NCBI GenBank assembly: GCA_902764875.1
Contig: CACWXP010000014.1
Span: 22,716 to 86,715 of the forward strand
Length of the DNA: 64,000 nucleotides
Direction: 5' to 3'
Origin: an uncultured Eubacteriales bacterium
Lineage (GTDB): Bacteria > Bacillota > Clostridia > Christensenellales > Aristaeellaceae
The notes under the pieces were generated by a model, which was given only the letters and a program-made list of their open reading frames with translations, ran no database searches and was not told the DNA's origin. Position 1 is the stretch's first letter, and every line of letters starts with the position of its first letter. A program made the translations under genes and the position numbers. This document shows positions 48,621 to 58,400 of the stretch, one piece after another.

Positions 48621-50690
48621 TTAATTCAGCTGTTCCGGTTCATCCGCGTTCGGATGCTCGGCCTTTTCCTTCGCTTCCGCCGCTTCCCGGGCCTTCTTTT
48701 CCGCCCGTTCCTTTTCCTCGGCTTCCAGCACGTCCTTCGCCTCTTCCAGCACTTCCGCGGTGGTTCTGGGTTTGTCGTCGCCCAGTCCCTCGGCAACCTT
48801 GCCGGTCTCCATCACGGAAAGGAACTCCGCCCGGTTCAGCGTTTCGTGCTCAAGCAGCGCGTCCACCAGGGCGTCCAGCTTGTCCTTCTGCTCCCGCAGA
48901 ATACTCTTCGCCTGGTCGTACAGCCGGGCCAGAATCGCGGCGACTTCCCGGTCGATCTTTGCGGCGGTCTCTTCGCTGTATTCGCGGCTCTGGCCGAATT
49001 CCATGCCGACGAAAACTTCCTGGTCGCTGCCCAGGTAGATCGTGCCGACGTTGTCGCTCATGCCGAACTGCGTCACCATCTTCCGGGTGATTTCCGTCGC
49101 CCGCTTCAGGTCGCTGCTGGATCCGGTGTAGATCTCGCCCAGGGCGACCTCTTCCGCCGCGTGTCCGCCCAGCATCATCGTCACCTGGTCAAGCAGCTGC
49201 GTGCGGCTCATGTTGTCGTGTTCCTTCTCCGGCAGGGCCAGCGTGTGTCCGGCTGCCTGTCCCCGGGGGACGATGGTAATCAGGTGCACTTCGTCGCAGC
49301 CCTTCAGCAGATGGCCCACGATGGCGTGTCCGCCTTCGTGATAGGCCACCATCCGCTTGTCGTCCTCGCTCACCTTGTGGCTCTTCTTTTCCGGGCCCAT
49401 CTGCACCCGGGCAATCGCGTCGATCAGCAGCTGCTGGTCGATTTCCTTCTTCCGGGTCCGGGCGCACAGAATCGCCGCTTCGTTCATCACGTTTTCCAGG
49501 TCCGCGCCGGTGGCAAAGGGCATCCGCTTCGCAATGTTGTCCAGATCCACGTCCGCCGCCAGCTTCTTGCCGCGGCTGTGCACCTTCAGAATCGCGACCC
49601 GCCCGCCCTGGTCGGGATAGTTCACCGTCACCTGCCGGTCAAACCGGCCCGGACGCAGCAGCGCGGGGTCCAGAATATCCCGCCGGTTCGTGGCCGCCAT
49701 CACGATGATGCCTTCGTTCACCGCGAAACCGTCCATTTCAACCAGCAGCTGGTTCAGCGTCTGCTCCCGTTCGTCGTGGCCGCCGCCGAGGCCCGCGCCG
49801 CGGTGACGTCCGACGGCGTCGATTTCGTCGATGAAAACAATCGCCGGGGCTACTTTCTTCGCCTGTTCAAAAAGGTCGCGCACGCGGCTGGCGCCGACGC
49901 CGACAAACATTTCAACAAAGTCGCTGCCGCTGATGGAGAAGAAGGGCACGCCCGCCTCTCCGGCAACCGCCTTGGCCAGCAGGGTTTTGCCCGTTCCGGG
50001 AGGGCCCACCAGCAGCACGCCCTTGGGAATCCGCGCGCCGACTTCCGAATAGTTCTTCGGGTTCTTCAGGAAGTCGACCATTTCCTGAAGTTCTTCCTTC
50101 TCCTCGTCCGCGCCTGCCACGTCGGCAAAGGTCACCTTGTTCTTGGAAGGATCCTGCATCCTGGCCCGGCTGCGGCCGAAGGACATGACCCGTCCGTTGC
50201 CGCCGCCCTGGGCGCGCATCATCAGGAACCAGACCACCGCCATGACGCCCAGCATGATCAGGTACGGAATAAACTCGTACCACCAGGGAATCGTCACCGG
50301 CGCCCGGTATTCAATGGAAAAGTCCAGGTCGTTGACCGTAATGTCGGACAGCTGTTTCCCGACCTTGTTGGCTTTCATCTGGCGAACGGTTTCGATAAAG
50401 TCGTCCCCGATCGTCGTCTCAAAGTCATAGCTCCTCTCCGGGAAATCGGCGTCCGCCGTCATGGTAACGCGGTTTTTCCCGTCAAAGACGCCGACCAGTG
50501 AGCTTCCGCGGATCGCAACCCGGCCGACTTCGCCCTTGTCGATGGCATTCAGCAGCTGGGGATATTCAATCCGCTTGCTCACGGTGCGGTTCAGTCCGCC
50601 GTTCAGCAGAATCGCGATCAGCAGCAGCGTGCCGATCAGTGCAAAGTATCCGAGAATCCCTCTCGATGGTTTTTTGTTCATCCCGTTCAA
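48621..50690 (-). CDS. ftsH: ATP-dependent zinc metalloprotease FtsH
   Basis: 689 residues from TTG 50690, which has AGGAGG ten bases upstream; ATG 50681 is the alternative. Two membrane helices (about 13-33 and 115-135) flank a small periplasmic-type domain. AAA+ motifs are [26 protein letters not shown] and an SRH region [21 protein letters not shown]; the protease site is [11 protein letters not shown]. It degrades membrane and regulatory proteins. A Glu/Lys/Ala-rich tail of about 45 residues ends it. Classic tilS-hpt-ftsH order. Confidence 0.95.
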   Translation of the reverse strand: MNGMNKKPSRGILGYFALIGTLLLIAILLNGGLNRTVSKRIEYPQLLNAIDKGEVGRVAIRGSSLVGVFDGKNRVTMTADADFPERSYDFETTIGDDFIETVRQMKANKVGKQLSDITVNDLDFSIEYRAPVTIPWWYEFIPYLIMLGVMAVVWFLMMRAQGGGNGRVMSFGRSRARMQDPSKNKVTFADVAGADEEKEELQEMVDFLKNPKNYSEVGARIPKGVLLVGPPGTGKTLLAKAVAGEAGVPFFSISGSDFVEMFVGVGASRVRDLFEQAKKVAPAIVFIDEIDAVGRHRGAGLGGGHDEREQTLNQLLVEMDGFAVNEGIIVMAATNRRDILDPALLRPGRFDRQVTVNYPDQGGRVAILKVHSRGKKLAADVDLDNIAKRMPFATGADLENVMNEAAILCARTRKKEIDQQLLIDAIARVQMGPEKKSHKVSEDDKRMVAYHEGGHAIVGHLLKGCDEVHLITIVPRGQAAGHTLALPEKEHDNMSRTQLLDQVTMMLGGHAAEEVALGEIYTGSSSDLKRATEITRKMVTQFGMSDNVGTIYLGSDQEVFVGMEFGQSREYSEETAAKIDREVAAILARLYDQAKSILREQKDKLDALVDALLEHETLNRAEFLSVMETGKVAEGLGDDKPRTTAEVLEEAKDVLEAEEKERAEKKAREAAEAKEKAEHPNADEPEQLN

Positions 50691-50799
50691 CCTGTTTTTT
50701 CCTCCTGAGCCGAAGCTCATCAAATATTGTTTGGATCCTTAGCCTTGTTTGCGTCCCGCAAATTCTGCAGGATAATAACCAGCTCGTCTATGGCAGCCC

Positions 50800-51363
50800 T
50801 CAGGTGTCCCCATAGATCCGCGGACTCAGCACTCCGATATCCGGCAGATTCCGGTAAACCTGGTCGTAGTCCAGTCCGTATCCCACCACGAAAGCATCCG
50901 GAATGTTGAAACACATGTAGTCCACGTGCAGGTCCTGAACCTTCCGCCGCGCCGGCTTGTCCAGCAGCGTCGCGATCCGCAGGCTTTTCGCCCCCCGCTG
51001 CATCAGGGTTTTCGTCAGATAGCTCAGCGTGATCCCGGTGTCCACGATATCCTCAACCACAATCACGTCTTTCCCCAGGATGTCGTTGTCCAGATCCTTC
51101 AGAATCCGAACCACGCCGCTGGTCTTCGTCGCGCTGCCGTAGCTGGAAATCGCCATGAAGTCCAGCGTCAGCGGAAGATCTATCTCCCGGATCAGATCGG
51201 TAAAGAAAACCGACGCGCCTTTCAGGATGCACACCAGCACCGGCTGTTTCCCCGCGTAGTCCCGGGTAATCTGCTGTCCCAGTTCGCGAACCTTCGCCGC
51301 GATTTCATCCTTTGTAATCAGCACTCGGTCCAGATCCTTGTAAAGTTCAGAATTCTGTTCCAT
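50800..51363 (-). CDS. hpt: Hypoxanthine phosphoribosyltransferase
   Basis: 187 residues. ISSYGSATKTSGVVRI, VIVVEDIVDTGITLSYL (PRPP loop) and FVVGYGLDYDQVYRNLPDIGVLSP match Hpt, which salvages hypoxanthine and guanine. The ATG lies in the end of tilS (17-base overlap) after AAGGAAAG. The 110-base space to ftsH shows no other gene. Confidence 0.95.
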   Translation of the reverse strand: MEQNSELYKDLDRVLITKDEIAAKVRELGQQITRDYAGKQPVLVCILKGASVFFTDLIREIDLPLTLDFMAISSYGSATKTSGVVRILKDLDNDILGKDVIVVEDIVDTGITLSYLTKTLMQRGAKSLRIATLLDKPARRKVQDLHVDYMCFNIPDAFVVGYGLDYDQVYRNLPDIGVLSPRIYGDT

Positions 51364-52723
51364 CGTCCGTTTTCTTCCTTTCCTTCAGGTTCCAGATCAT
51401 CCGCCCCGTCCATTGCAGGCGGATGTTCCTTTCGTTTCCGTTCCATCGGGGCACGGCGCCTGCGCCGACCCCCGCCGCCAGGAGCACCTCGTCCCCCCGG
51501 CAAAGGAGCGGAATCCGGTCCCGCGCCGGTTCGTCAATACCCCGGTCGGTAAAATAGTCCTGCAGTTTCCGGCTGCCCTCCATGCCGAAGGGCCGGATCC
51601 GGTCGCCGTTTCGTCTCCGCCGGATCACGCATCCCCTTAAAAAATCTTCAGGCACTTCCTGAGTTCGGATGCCGTCTCCGGGGTTTCCTTCCGAAGGCCC
51701 CGTCTCCAGCCGGATCCCTCCGCCGCAGTCGGTCTGCCCCGGTGTAAAGGGAATCTCCTCCGCCGGCTCCTCTGCAAATCCCGTCAGATAAAGCCCGTGC
51801 GCGGCCTTCACCGCGTGCAGCCCTCCGGGAAGGTTCATCTTCCCTCTCGCCGCCTTCGCCAGCGCCGCCAGTTCCCCGGTCTGCCGGGCGTTCAGCGCGT
51901 GTTCCTCCGTCTCCGGCGCGTTCCGCTTCCACCAGGTTCGCAGAATTCTTTTCGCCAGTGCTTCCGGCGTTCCGGAAAGCGCTGCCGGGTCCAGCCACCG
52001 TTCGAACGAATGGCCGTCCAGAAACTGTTCTGCCATTCCCTGCAGCAGACGGTTTTCCTCCCCGGCGATCTCCGCCGTCCGGGCGATCCGCTCCGCCGCC
52101 CCCGGGTTCAGCGCATCCATCAGGGGCATCACTTCCCCGCGGATCCGGTTCCGAAGGTAGGCCCCGCTTTGGTTCAGCGAGTCTTCGCGCCATCTGATCC
52201 CGTCCGCCGCAAGGGCGTCCCGGATTTCTTCCCGCCCGGCCTTCAGCAGCGGCCGGTAAACCGTAAATCCCGCGTGTTCGTCCCGCCCGCTCATGCAGGC
52301 AAGCCCTTCGCCGCCGGCCCCGCGGATCAGGCGCATCAGGAAGGTTTCCGCCAGGTCGTCCCGGTTGTGCGCCAGCACAAGGGCACGGATTCCGGTTTCT
52401 TCCATCACCTTCCGGAAGCAGCGGAACCGCTCTTCCCGGCAGGCGTTCTCGTCCGTCCGTCCGTCCAGCCCGGCCCGTTCAATATGAAGCGGAATGCCGA
52501 GCTCCCGGCAGAATCCGGCGCAGAAAGCTTCGTCGCCGTCGCTTTCCGCCCCCCGCAGCCCGTGGTTCACGTGGACCGCCTCCGGCTGAATCCTCCCGTT
52601 GTCCCGGGCCGCGGCCAGCAGGAACATCAGCGCCGTGCTGTCCGCCCCGCCGCTGAATCCGGCCAGCACCCGGCCTTCCGGCAGTTCCCCGAGCTTTTTC
52701 GAAAGCTCCTCCATCGCTGTCAT
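51347..52723 (-). CDS. tilS: tRNA(Ile)-lysidine synthetase
   Basis: 458 residues. LAGFSGGADSTALMFLLAAA is the PP-loop; VHVNHGLRGAESDGDEAF, and VLAHNRDDLAETFLMRLIRG with the RPLLKAGREEI block are typical. The C-terminal TilS domains are present (RNGDRIRPFGMEGSRKLQDYF). It makes lysidine at C34 of tRNA-Ile(CAU), needed for AUA decoding. ATG 52723 follows the preceding stop by five bases; SD is weak. Confidence 0.93.
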   Translation of the reverse strand: MTAMEELSKKLGELPEGRVLAGFSGGADSTALMFLLAAARDNGRIQPEAVHVNHGLRGAESDGDEAFCAGFCRELGIPLHIERAGLDGRTDENACREERFRCFRKVMEETGIRALVLAHNRDDLAETFLMRLIRGAGGEGLACMSGRDEHAGFTVYRPLLKAGREEIRDALAADGIRWREDSLNQSGAYLRNRIRGEVMPLMDALNPGAAERIARTAEIAGEENRLLQGMAEQFLDGHSFERWLDPAALSGTPEALAKRILRTWWKRNAPETEEHALNARQTGELAALAKAARGKMNLPGGLHAVKAAHGLYLTGFAEEPAEEIPFTPGQTDCGGGIRLETGPSEGNPGDGIRTQEVPEDFLRGCVIRRRRNGDRIRPFGMEGSRKLQDYFTDRGIDEPARDRIPLLCRGDEVLLAAGVGAGAVPRWNGNERNIRLQWTGRMIWNLKERKKTDDGTEF

Positions 52724-52728
52724 GTGTA

Positions 52729-54348
52729 TTATTCCGGCGGCAGCGGCGCTCCGCATACGTTGCAGGGTTTCAGCTTGCTGTAGGGTTCGTTCCCGATCTC
52801 GCCGTAGGTGAACTGTCCGCCCAGGGGCAGGAACTTCGGGTTGATAATCTTGCAGTACTGGTCCAGGTGATAGTATTCGCCGCCGCTCGGATTATAGTAA
52901 AGCACCGTGCTGGCGAAGACTGTGGGCGTCTCGGTGGGCCCTGGCGTCGGCGTGACGTTCGGATCCGGCGTTTCCATGGATTCATAGGTCTGCAGGCTTT
53001 GCGGATCGATGTACCAGTCGCCGCCTTCCTTCACCATCATAATGGTCATCCGGTATTTCTCGTCCGGTTTCCCGTTGTTTCGGTTCATCGTGGAGGTTAC
53101 CGTCACCTTGCGGGTGGTGTCCGCCGTTGTGCCGGAAATGCTCTCCGGCGTGCAGTCCTTCGGCGTCCGGTTGGCCAAAAGGGCAAACAGGCTCGTCCGC
53201 GGGTTCTCCTCTTTCGCCTGCCAGCTCGGCAGGCAGAGGGCCAGCATTTCGTCCTGCCGGTTTCCGGCCCAGTAGGTAAAGAAGGAAACCAGCCGTTCCA
53301 TCAGCGAACTGTCCACGCTGTTTTCCGGTTCCGGCGTTGTTTCCAGCGCCGTGGTAAAGCCGCTCTCGGGAATCTCCGGTACGCCGCTTTCCCCGCCCGT
53401 GCCGTTCAGGGTGTCGTCGTCTGAAACCACGGCCGGGTCCGTTCCGTTTTTGGTCGTATCCGCGTTCGGGTTGATCAGGAAGCTCACCGCCGTCAGCACG
53501 CATAAAGCCAGCGCAAGAATGGAATAGGTCAGCCGCCTGTTCTCCGCCGTCAGGGGTTTGATCCAAAGCAGCCCGGCGCTGCCCGCGGCAAGAATCATCA
53601 GCGCAATCTTCAGCGGCACGCTTTTCAGAATCAGCACCGCCGCGACAAACAGCCCGATCAGCACCGCTCCGGCCGCGATCAGGTACCAGTCCCGGAATTC
53701 AAATCCACGTTTTTTAACGGGAACCCGCTGCGGAACGTATCCGCCCCCGTTCAGGGGGATCTCGTTCTGAACCGGTCCCTGAGGCGGCCGGCCCATCTGG
53801 CTGTAGGGGTTATATCCGCCCATGTAGCCGCCCGGCTGCTGTCCGCCGCCCTGGGGCGCGTATCCGCCCAGGGATGTTCCCTGGGGAATCTGGTATCCCC
53901 CCGGCATGCTCTGCGTGCCGCCCGGATAGTAGCCCCCCGCCGGATTCTGATAGTTTCCCATCGGGGGCTGATAGCCGCCCTGCGGGGCAAATCCGCTCTG
54001 GGAAGGAACGTTTCCCGTCGGCATGGTGTATCCGTTCTGGGGTCCGAAGCTGCCCTGCCCCGTGTATCCCGTCTGCTGCGGCGTGTATCCGGTCGGCTGG
54101 GGCGGCTGATAATCCGGGCTCTGGTATCCCGGGCTGTAGGGGGTCTGGGGAATATAGCTCCCGGTGCCCGCCTGCCGCGGCTGATAGTCCGGCCCCGCGT
54201 ATCCCGGGTAGTATCCGCCCTGCGGCGCCGTGTATCCGGGAACGCCCTGTCCCTGTCCGCCCTGCGGCGCCGTGTATCCGGGAACGCCCTGTCCCTGTCC
54301 GCTCTGCGGCATCGTATATCCGGTCTTTCCCGGTCCGTATCCTTGCAT
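52729..54348 (-). CDS. Gly/Gln/Pro-rich membrane protein with C-terminal zinc-site-like motif
   Basis: 539 residues from ATG 54348 (AAGGGAAAG upstream; the frame is open to 54393). Residues about 1-215 are a repetitive Gln/Gly/Pro/Tyr-rich region (YTAPQGGQGQGVPG repeated). Three membrane helices follow at about 225-290 (WYLIAAGAVLIGLFVAAVLIL; KIALMILAAGSAGLLW; YSILALALCVLTAVSFL). An extracellular domain of about 165 residues (about 325-490, TYWAGNRQDEMLALCLPSWQ) resembles stalk or NTF2-like folds by eye only. The end, EYYHLDQYCKI with KLKPCNVCGA, places one His and three Cys like a small zinc site. First gene of a tilS-hpt-ftsH-vanW run. Confidence 0.65.
   Translation of the reverse strand: MQGYGPGKTGYTMPQSGQGQGVPGYTAPQGGQGQGVPGYTAPQGGYYPGYAGPDYQPRQAGTGSYIPQTPYSPGYQSPDYQPPQPTGYTPQQTGYTGQGSFGPQNGYTMPTGNVPSQSGFAPQGGYQPPMGNYQNPAGGYYPGGTQSMPGGYQIPQGTSLGGYAPQGGGQQPGGYMGGYNPYSQMGRPPQGPVQNEIPLNGGGYVPQRVPVKKRGFEFRDWYLIAAGAVLIGLFVAAVLILKSVPLKIALMILAAGSAGLLWIKPLTAENRRLTYSILALALCVLTAVSFLINPNADTTKNGTDPAVVSDDDTLNGTGGESGVPEIPESGFTTALETTPEPENSVDSSLMERLVSFFTYWAGNRQDEMLALCLPSWQAKEENPRTSLFALLANRTPKDCTPESISGTTADTTRKVTVTSTMNRNNGKPDEKYRMTIMMVKEGGDWYIDPQSLQTYESMETPDPNVTPTPGPTETPTVFASTVLYYNPSGGEYYHLDQYCKIINPKFLPLGGQFTYGEIGNEPYSKLKPCNVCGAPLPPE
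54218..54301 (-). repeat. 42-bp tandem repeat, two perfect copies
   Basis: Units at 54218-54259 and 54260-54301 are identical; a degenerate third follows to about 54323. Each encodes 14 residues (GQGQGVPGYTAPQG frame) of the low-complexity N-terminus of the membrane protein gene. Confidence 0.92.
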
Positions 54349-54483
54349 GCTCACTTTCCCTTTCCGCCGTCTCCGGCGTGGTCCCTTGCCCACCCGAAAG
54401 ATGGGGCAGGCTAATGATAAATTTTATCATTTTATGACAATTTTGTAAACCTTTTTGTTTCTATGTCCGCAGCTTTCCCTTCA

Positions 54484-54512
54484 TTGACGATTTCTCCGCA
54501 ATATGCTAAAAT
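54484..54512 (+). promoter_or_regulatory. Promoter of the nucleotidyltransferase-giant ATPase operon
   Basis: TTGACG (54484-54489), 17-base spacer, TAAAAT (54507-54512); AAGGAGA precedes the ATG at 54552. Confidence 0.82.
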
Positions 54513-54551
54513 TTGCCTGAATCTTAACATCCGAAGGAGACTGATTTTTCG

Positions 54552-55457
54552 ATGAATACAACGCTTCTGATCATGGCAGCCGGACTGGGATCCCGCTACG
54601 GCGGAAATAAACAGGTGGACCGCATCGGCCCCAACGGTGAAATCTTAATGGAGTATTCCATCCACGACGCTGTCGAAGCCGGTTTCGACAAGGTGGTTTT
54701 CGTCATCCGCAAGAGTATGGACGCCATGTTCCGCGAGGTCATCGGCGACAAGATCGCCAAAAAGGTCGAGGTCGCCTATGCCTATCAGGAATATGATTCC
54801 CTGCCCGGCGGTTTCGTTCCCCCGCCCGAGCGTACAAAGCCCTACGGAACGGTCCACGCCGTCATGTGCGCAAAGGATCTCATCCACGAGCCCTTTGCCG
54901 TCATCAATGCCGACGATTATTACGGCAAGGATGCCTTCCGCGCCATGGCCGAATCCCTGAAGCGCCTGCGGACTGCGGAGAACAGCGCTTCCATGGTGGC
55001 CTATTATCTGAAAAACACGGTTTCCAAAAACGGCCATGTCACCCGCGGCGTCTGCACAACGGATGAATCCGGCCATCTCGTCAAAGTGACGGAGACCTTC
55101 AGCATCCTTCCTTTCCCGGACGGAACGATCCGCGATATCCACGACAATCCCGACGGCGTCATTCTCGATCCCGACGCCCTGGTTTCCATGAATCTGTGGG
55201 GCTTCGCGCCCTCCTTCTTCGATGCCGGCACAGCCTATCTGGATGCCTTCCTGAAGGATCCCTCCGGTGATCCTCTCAAGAAGGAATGCCTCCTGCCTGC
55301 CCTGGTGGATCATCTGATGCACACCGCCGGGCTCAAGGTCGAGGTGCTTTCCACAAAAGCCGTCTGGTTCGGCGTCACCTACAAGGAGGACAAGGACTAT
55401 GTTGCCGGAGAGCTCAGAAAACTCCATGAAAACGGGAGTTACCCCCCTGCCCTGTAA
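54552..55457 (+). CDS. Sugar-phosphate nucleotidyltransferase family protein
   Basis: 301 residues. LLIMAAGLGSRYGGNKQVDRIGP is the nucleotide-binding start of the NTP-transferase family; FAVINADDYYGKDAF holds the metal-binding Asp pair; the Lys in PYGTVHAV and STKAVWFGVTYKEDKDYV near the end are typical of the fold. The substrate is not clear; there is no sugar pathway gene next to it. It overlaps the next gene by 59 bases, so it is co-translated with the giant protein. Confidence 0.8.
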   Translation: MNTTLLIMAAGLGSRYGGNKQVDRIGPNGEILMEYSIHDAVEAGFDKVVFVIRKSMDAMFREVIGDKIAKKVEVAYAYQEYDSLPGGFVPPPERTKPYGTVHAVMCAKDLIHEPFAVINADDYYGKDAFRAMAESLKRLRTAENSASMVAYYLKNTVSKNGHVTRGVCTTDESGHLVKVTETFSILPFPDGTIRDIHDNPDGVILDPDALVSMNLWGFAPSFFDAGTAYLDAFLKDPSGDPLKKECLLPALVDHLMHTAGLKVEVLSTKAVWFGVTYKEDKDYVAGELRKLHENGSYPPAL

Positions 55458-58400
55458 TCTCCTTGCCGTCGGCGATGCCGCCGCCCGTTCGCTGCCTCTC
55501 GTTTTAACGGCTCTTTCCTGCGGCGCGGCGCGGCCGGTGTCTTCCCTGTCCGTCTTTGCGCTTTGCCCGGGGTCTTCCGTTTCCAGCCGACCGGATTTTT
55601 CGGAAATCGAAAGCCTTGCTTCCTCTTTTTCCGCTGCTTCCCGTCTGCTGAAGGGTTCCGGATCCCCGGCGCTGTTTCCGGCTGAAATCTCTTTTCAGTC
55701 CGCCGTTCCCGTCTTTCGCGATCTCAGGTCCGCTTCGGCGGATGCAAATACCTCTCTGCTCTTTGACGCGCTGCGCGGCAAAGGGCTTCCTTTTTCTTTC
55801 CGGTCCGATCCGGAGGTGGTGCAGTGGTCTTTCGCCGATCTGCTGTCCCGCCCGGAGGATCCTTCCGTGGCCCCGCTGTTCTCCTGGCTTTCCGGCCTTG
55901 AAAACGCCGAAATTTCCGAAGGCGGAAAACCGCGCCTCGCGGTCCTGGCGGATCCGGCCGATCCCTTTGCCGCCGGCTGCCTGCTGGCCCTTCTGCCCAT
56001 CCTTCAATCCTTTTCTTTTGATGTTTCGCTCCTCGCCCTGGCCGAAACTGCCTCCCCCCTGCCGGATTTGTTTTTCCCGACGCTGTCCGCGTCTCTCCGT
56101 TTCCTGGAGGATCTTCCGCTCCCTGTGTGGCTGCTTTCCCTGCCTTCCTCCATGGCAACCGATCCCTCGGCCCACGGGGTAACCTTCCTTGCCCTGGCAA
56201 GGGTGCTGCCAACCCTCTCCGAAAAATCAGACCCCGGTCTGTATACGCTGGAAACCGACGGCACCCTGTCCCTGGCCTCCCTCCGGGAGCAGGCGACCTC
56301 TTTTGCCGCTTTTTTGCGCGCCGCCGCCTGGATGGTGTCGGATCTGATTCCTTCCATCCGCCAGTACCTTTCTCATCCTGCCCGCCTCCGGTCCCTGACC
56401 GTCAATCCCCGCACCGGTCTTTTCCGTATGCTTTTCCCCTCCGGCCGAACGGATCAGGCGGCCGACCTTGAGGATCTGTCAACCCTCGATTCCGCGCTGC
56501 GCGCCGTCATTGCTCAGGTGCTTTCCTTCCTGCGCGGCGTGCCCTCCGCCCTCCGCCCTTCCGGTGAAAACGCCTCTCTCTGGCAGCAGGCGGTCAACGC
56601 CTGCGGCCGGTATATCACCGTGGCTTCCGAATATGACACTTCCGCGGCCGAGGCAGCGGAATCCGGTCTGGATTCCGTTCGCCCCGTCCACCGCGTTTCC
56701 ATGGCGGATACGGAAGAGGAGCAGCTCGTCCGCCGCCTGCAGGAGATGAAGGCCCAGCTGGAGTCCGAGTCCGCCGCCCTGGAGGGGACGCTCTCCTCCC
56801 TCGGCGGTTACCGCGCCCTCCAGGTGCGCCTGGACTGCTATTTCCGCTGCCGCGATGCCCTGGTAAAGGCCCGGGAGGATGCCGCCGCCCCGCGGGACGG
56901 CCTGGACAATCTGTCCATTCTCCGGCGGGAGCGCCGGGTCCGCCTGCTGGAGGCGGCCGTCGCCCGCTGCCGCGAGGATCTCCATTCCTCCTCGGTCCAG
57001 GCGGCGCTTTCCCTTCCGCCCTCCGGCGCTTCCGCTCCCGGGGATCCGTACGCCTTCTCCGTGCTCTCGCCGGAAGCCTGCCGCGCGCTGGAATCGCTGC
57101 TGGCCGCCTCCGGTGAAGAAACCGGCCTGAAAATACCGCCCCTCTTCTCGAATCTCACCGAGCCGGATCCCAAGGTCCGTGCCAAAGCACTGGCGGCTGC
57201 CTGCGGCTCCGAAAACGCATCCGTCGGCGCCCTTCGCCCGGTGCCCTTCCTTTTTGCCCGTGCCTTCAGTGTCTGCCTGGAAGAGCTGGCCGCCGTGCGT
57301 TTCCTGCCGTCGTCCCTGATGCCCGCCGTTCCCCTCCTGCCGGATCTGATTGCGGACGAGCCCCTGCGCTCTGTCGGGGATGTGCTTTCCCGCCTTCCCG
57401 TTCCGGCCCTGACCGGCCGGGAAACCGCGGAGCAGCGCGGCCTGCTGGCCCTGCTCCTTCTCCGCCCCTATCGCCGGCGCCTATCCGCCGAGGCGTCCCT
57501 TTCCTCCGTCTGCTGCCTTCCCGCCGATTCACCGGCAATGGCCTGCTGGCTTTCTTCCCGCCGGGCTGAAAAGGCTTATATTCTTTCTCTTGAAAAGGAA
57601 GATCTCTCCCTGCCCTTCGCCCTGGTGCTTCCCGGCCGGCTTTTCCTGCCGGCCCGGCGTGTCGCTGCCCACAGGGATCTGGTGCCCGCCTTCGCCTCCT
57701 GGTATGACCCGGAGACCGATGCTTTCAAGGACCCGACCCCGTATCTCGGCGAAAGCGACCGCAAGCTCCTGACGGAGCGCCTGACTGTGCTCCGAAAGGA
57801 ACTGAACCCGAACGAGCAAAACGACGACCCCGAAACCAAACTCAATAGCCCGGAGGAGCAAAGCGACGACCCGAATTCCCTGACCCCTGAAGCCGATCCC
57901 CTGAACCCTCTCCAAAGCCTCATCGAAGGCTTCCTGAAAGACCTGACCTCATCCGCGGACGACGACGAGCCCCCCGCAGATCCCTCTCTGGAAACCCGTC
58001 TCCGGGCCGTCTTCGGTCTCTCCGCCCTTTCTGCCTACGAACCGTATCTGGCGAAGGAAACCTGTTTCTTCGAGCGTGTTCTTTCCTCCGATCCGGTGGC
58101 CGCCTGCCTCCTGGGACGTGAGTCTTTCCCGGCCTCCTCCTGTTCGGACATCCCGGAAGACGTTCTCTGGTTCTATCGCGGTGTTCCCTTCGCCCGGGAG
58201 GATTCCCGTCTTCTGCTTTCGTCCCCCCTCTCTCCCGGCGAGGATTTTGCCCTCTCCCGGCTCCGGGCGGAGTGCGACGTCCTTTCGGAGTCCTCCGATG
58301 ATTTCCGCGATGCCCTGCTGAAAAACCTCGGCTCCCTGCCGGAGCGGTTCCCCGCTGCCCTGCCCCTCCCGCTGAAGGCGGTCTCTTCGCTGCTGAAGGA

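Noticed and set aside
46564-48624. 686-codon plus-strand frame
   Set aside because: Antisense to the VanW-family gene; no SD, no domains.
48654-50501. 615-codon plus-strand frame
   Set aside because: Antisense to ftsH, whose AAA+ and HEGGH motifs are intact.
50720-50914. 64-codon minus-strand frame at the hpt 3' end
   Set aside because: Overlaps the hpt C-terminus in another frame and lacks an SD; the helical-looking end is probably chance.
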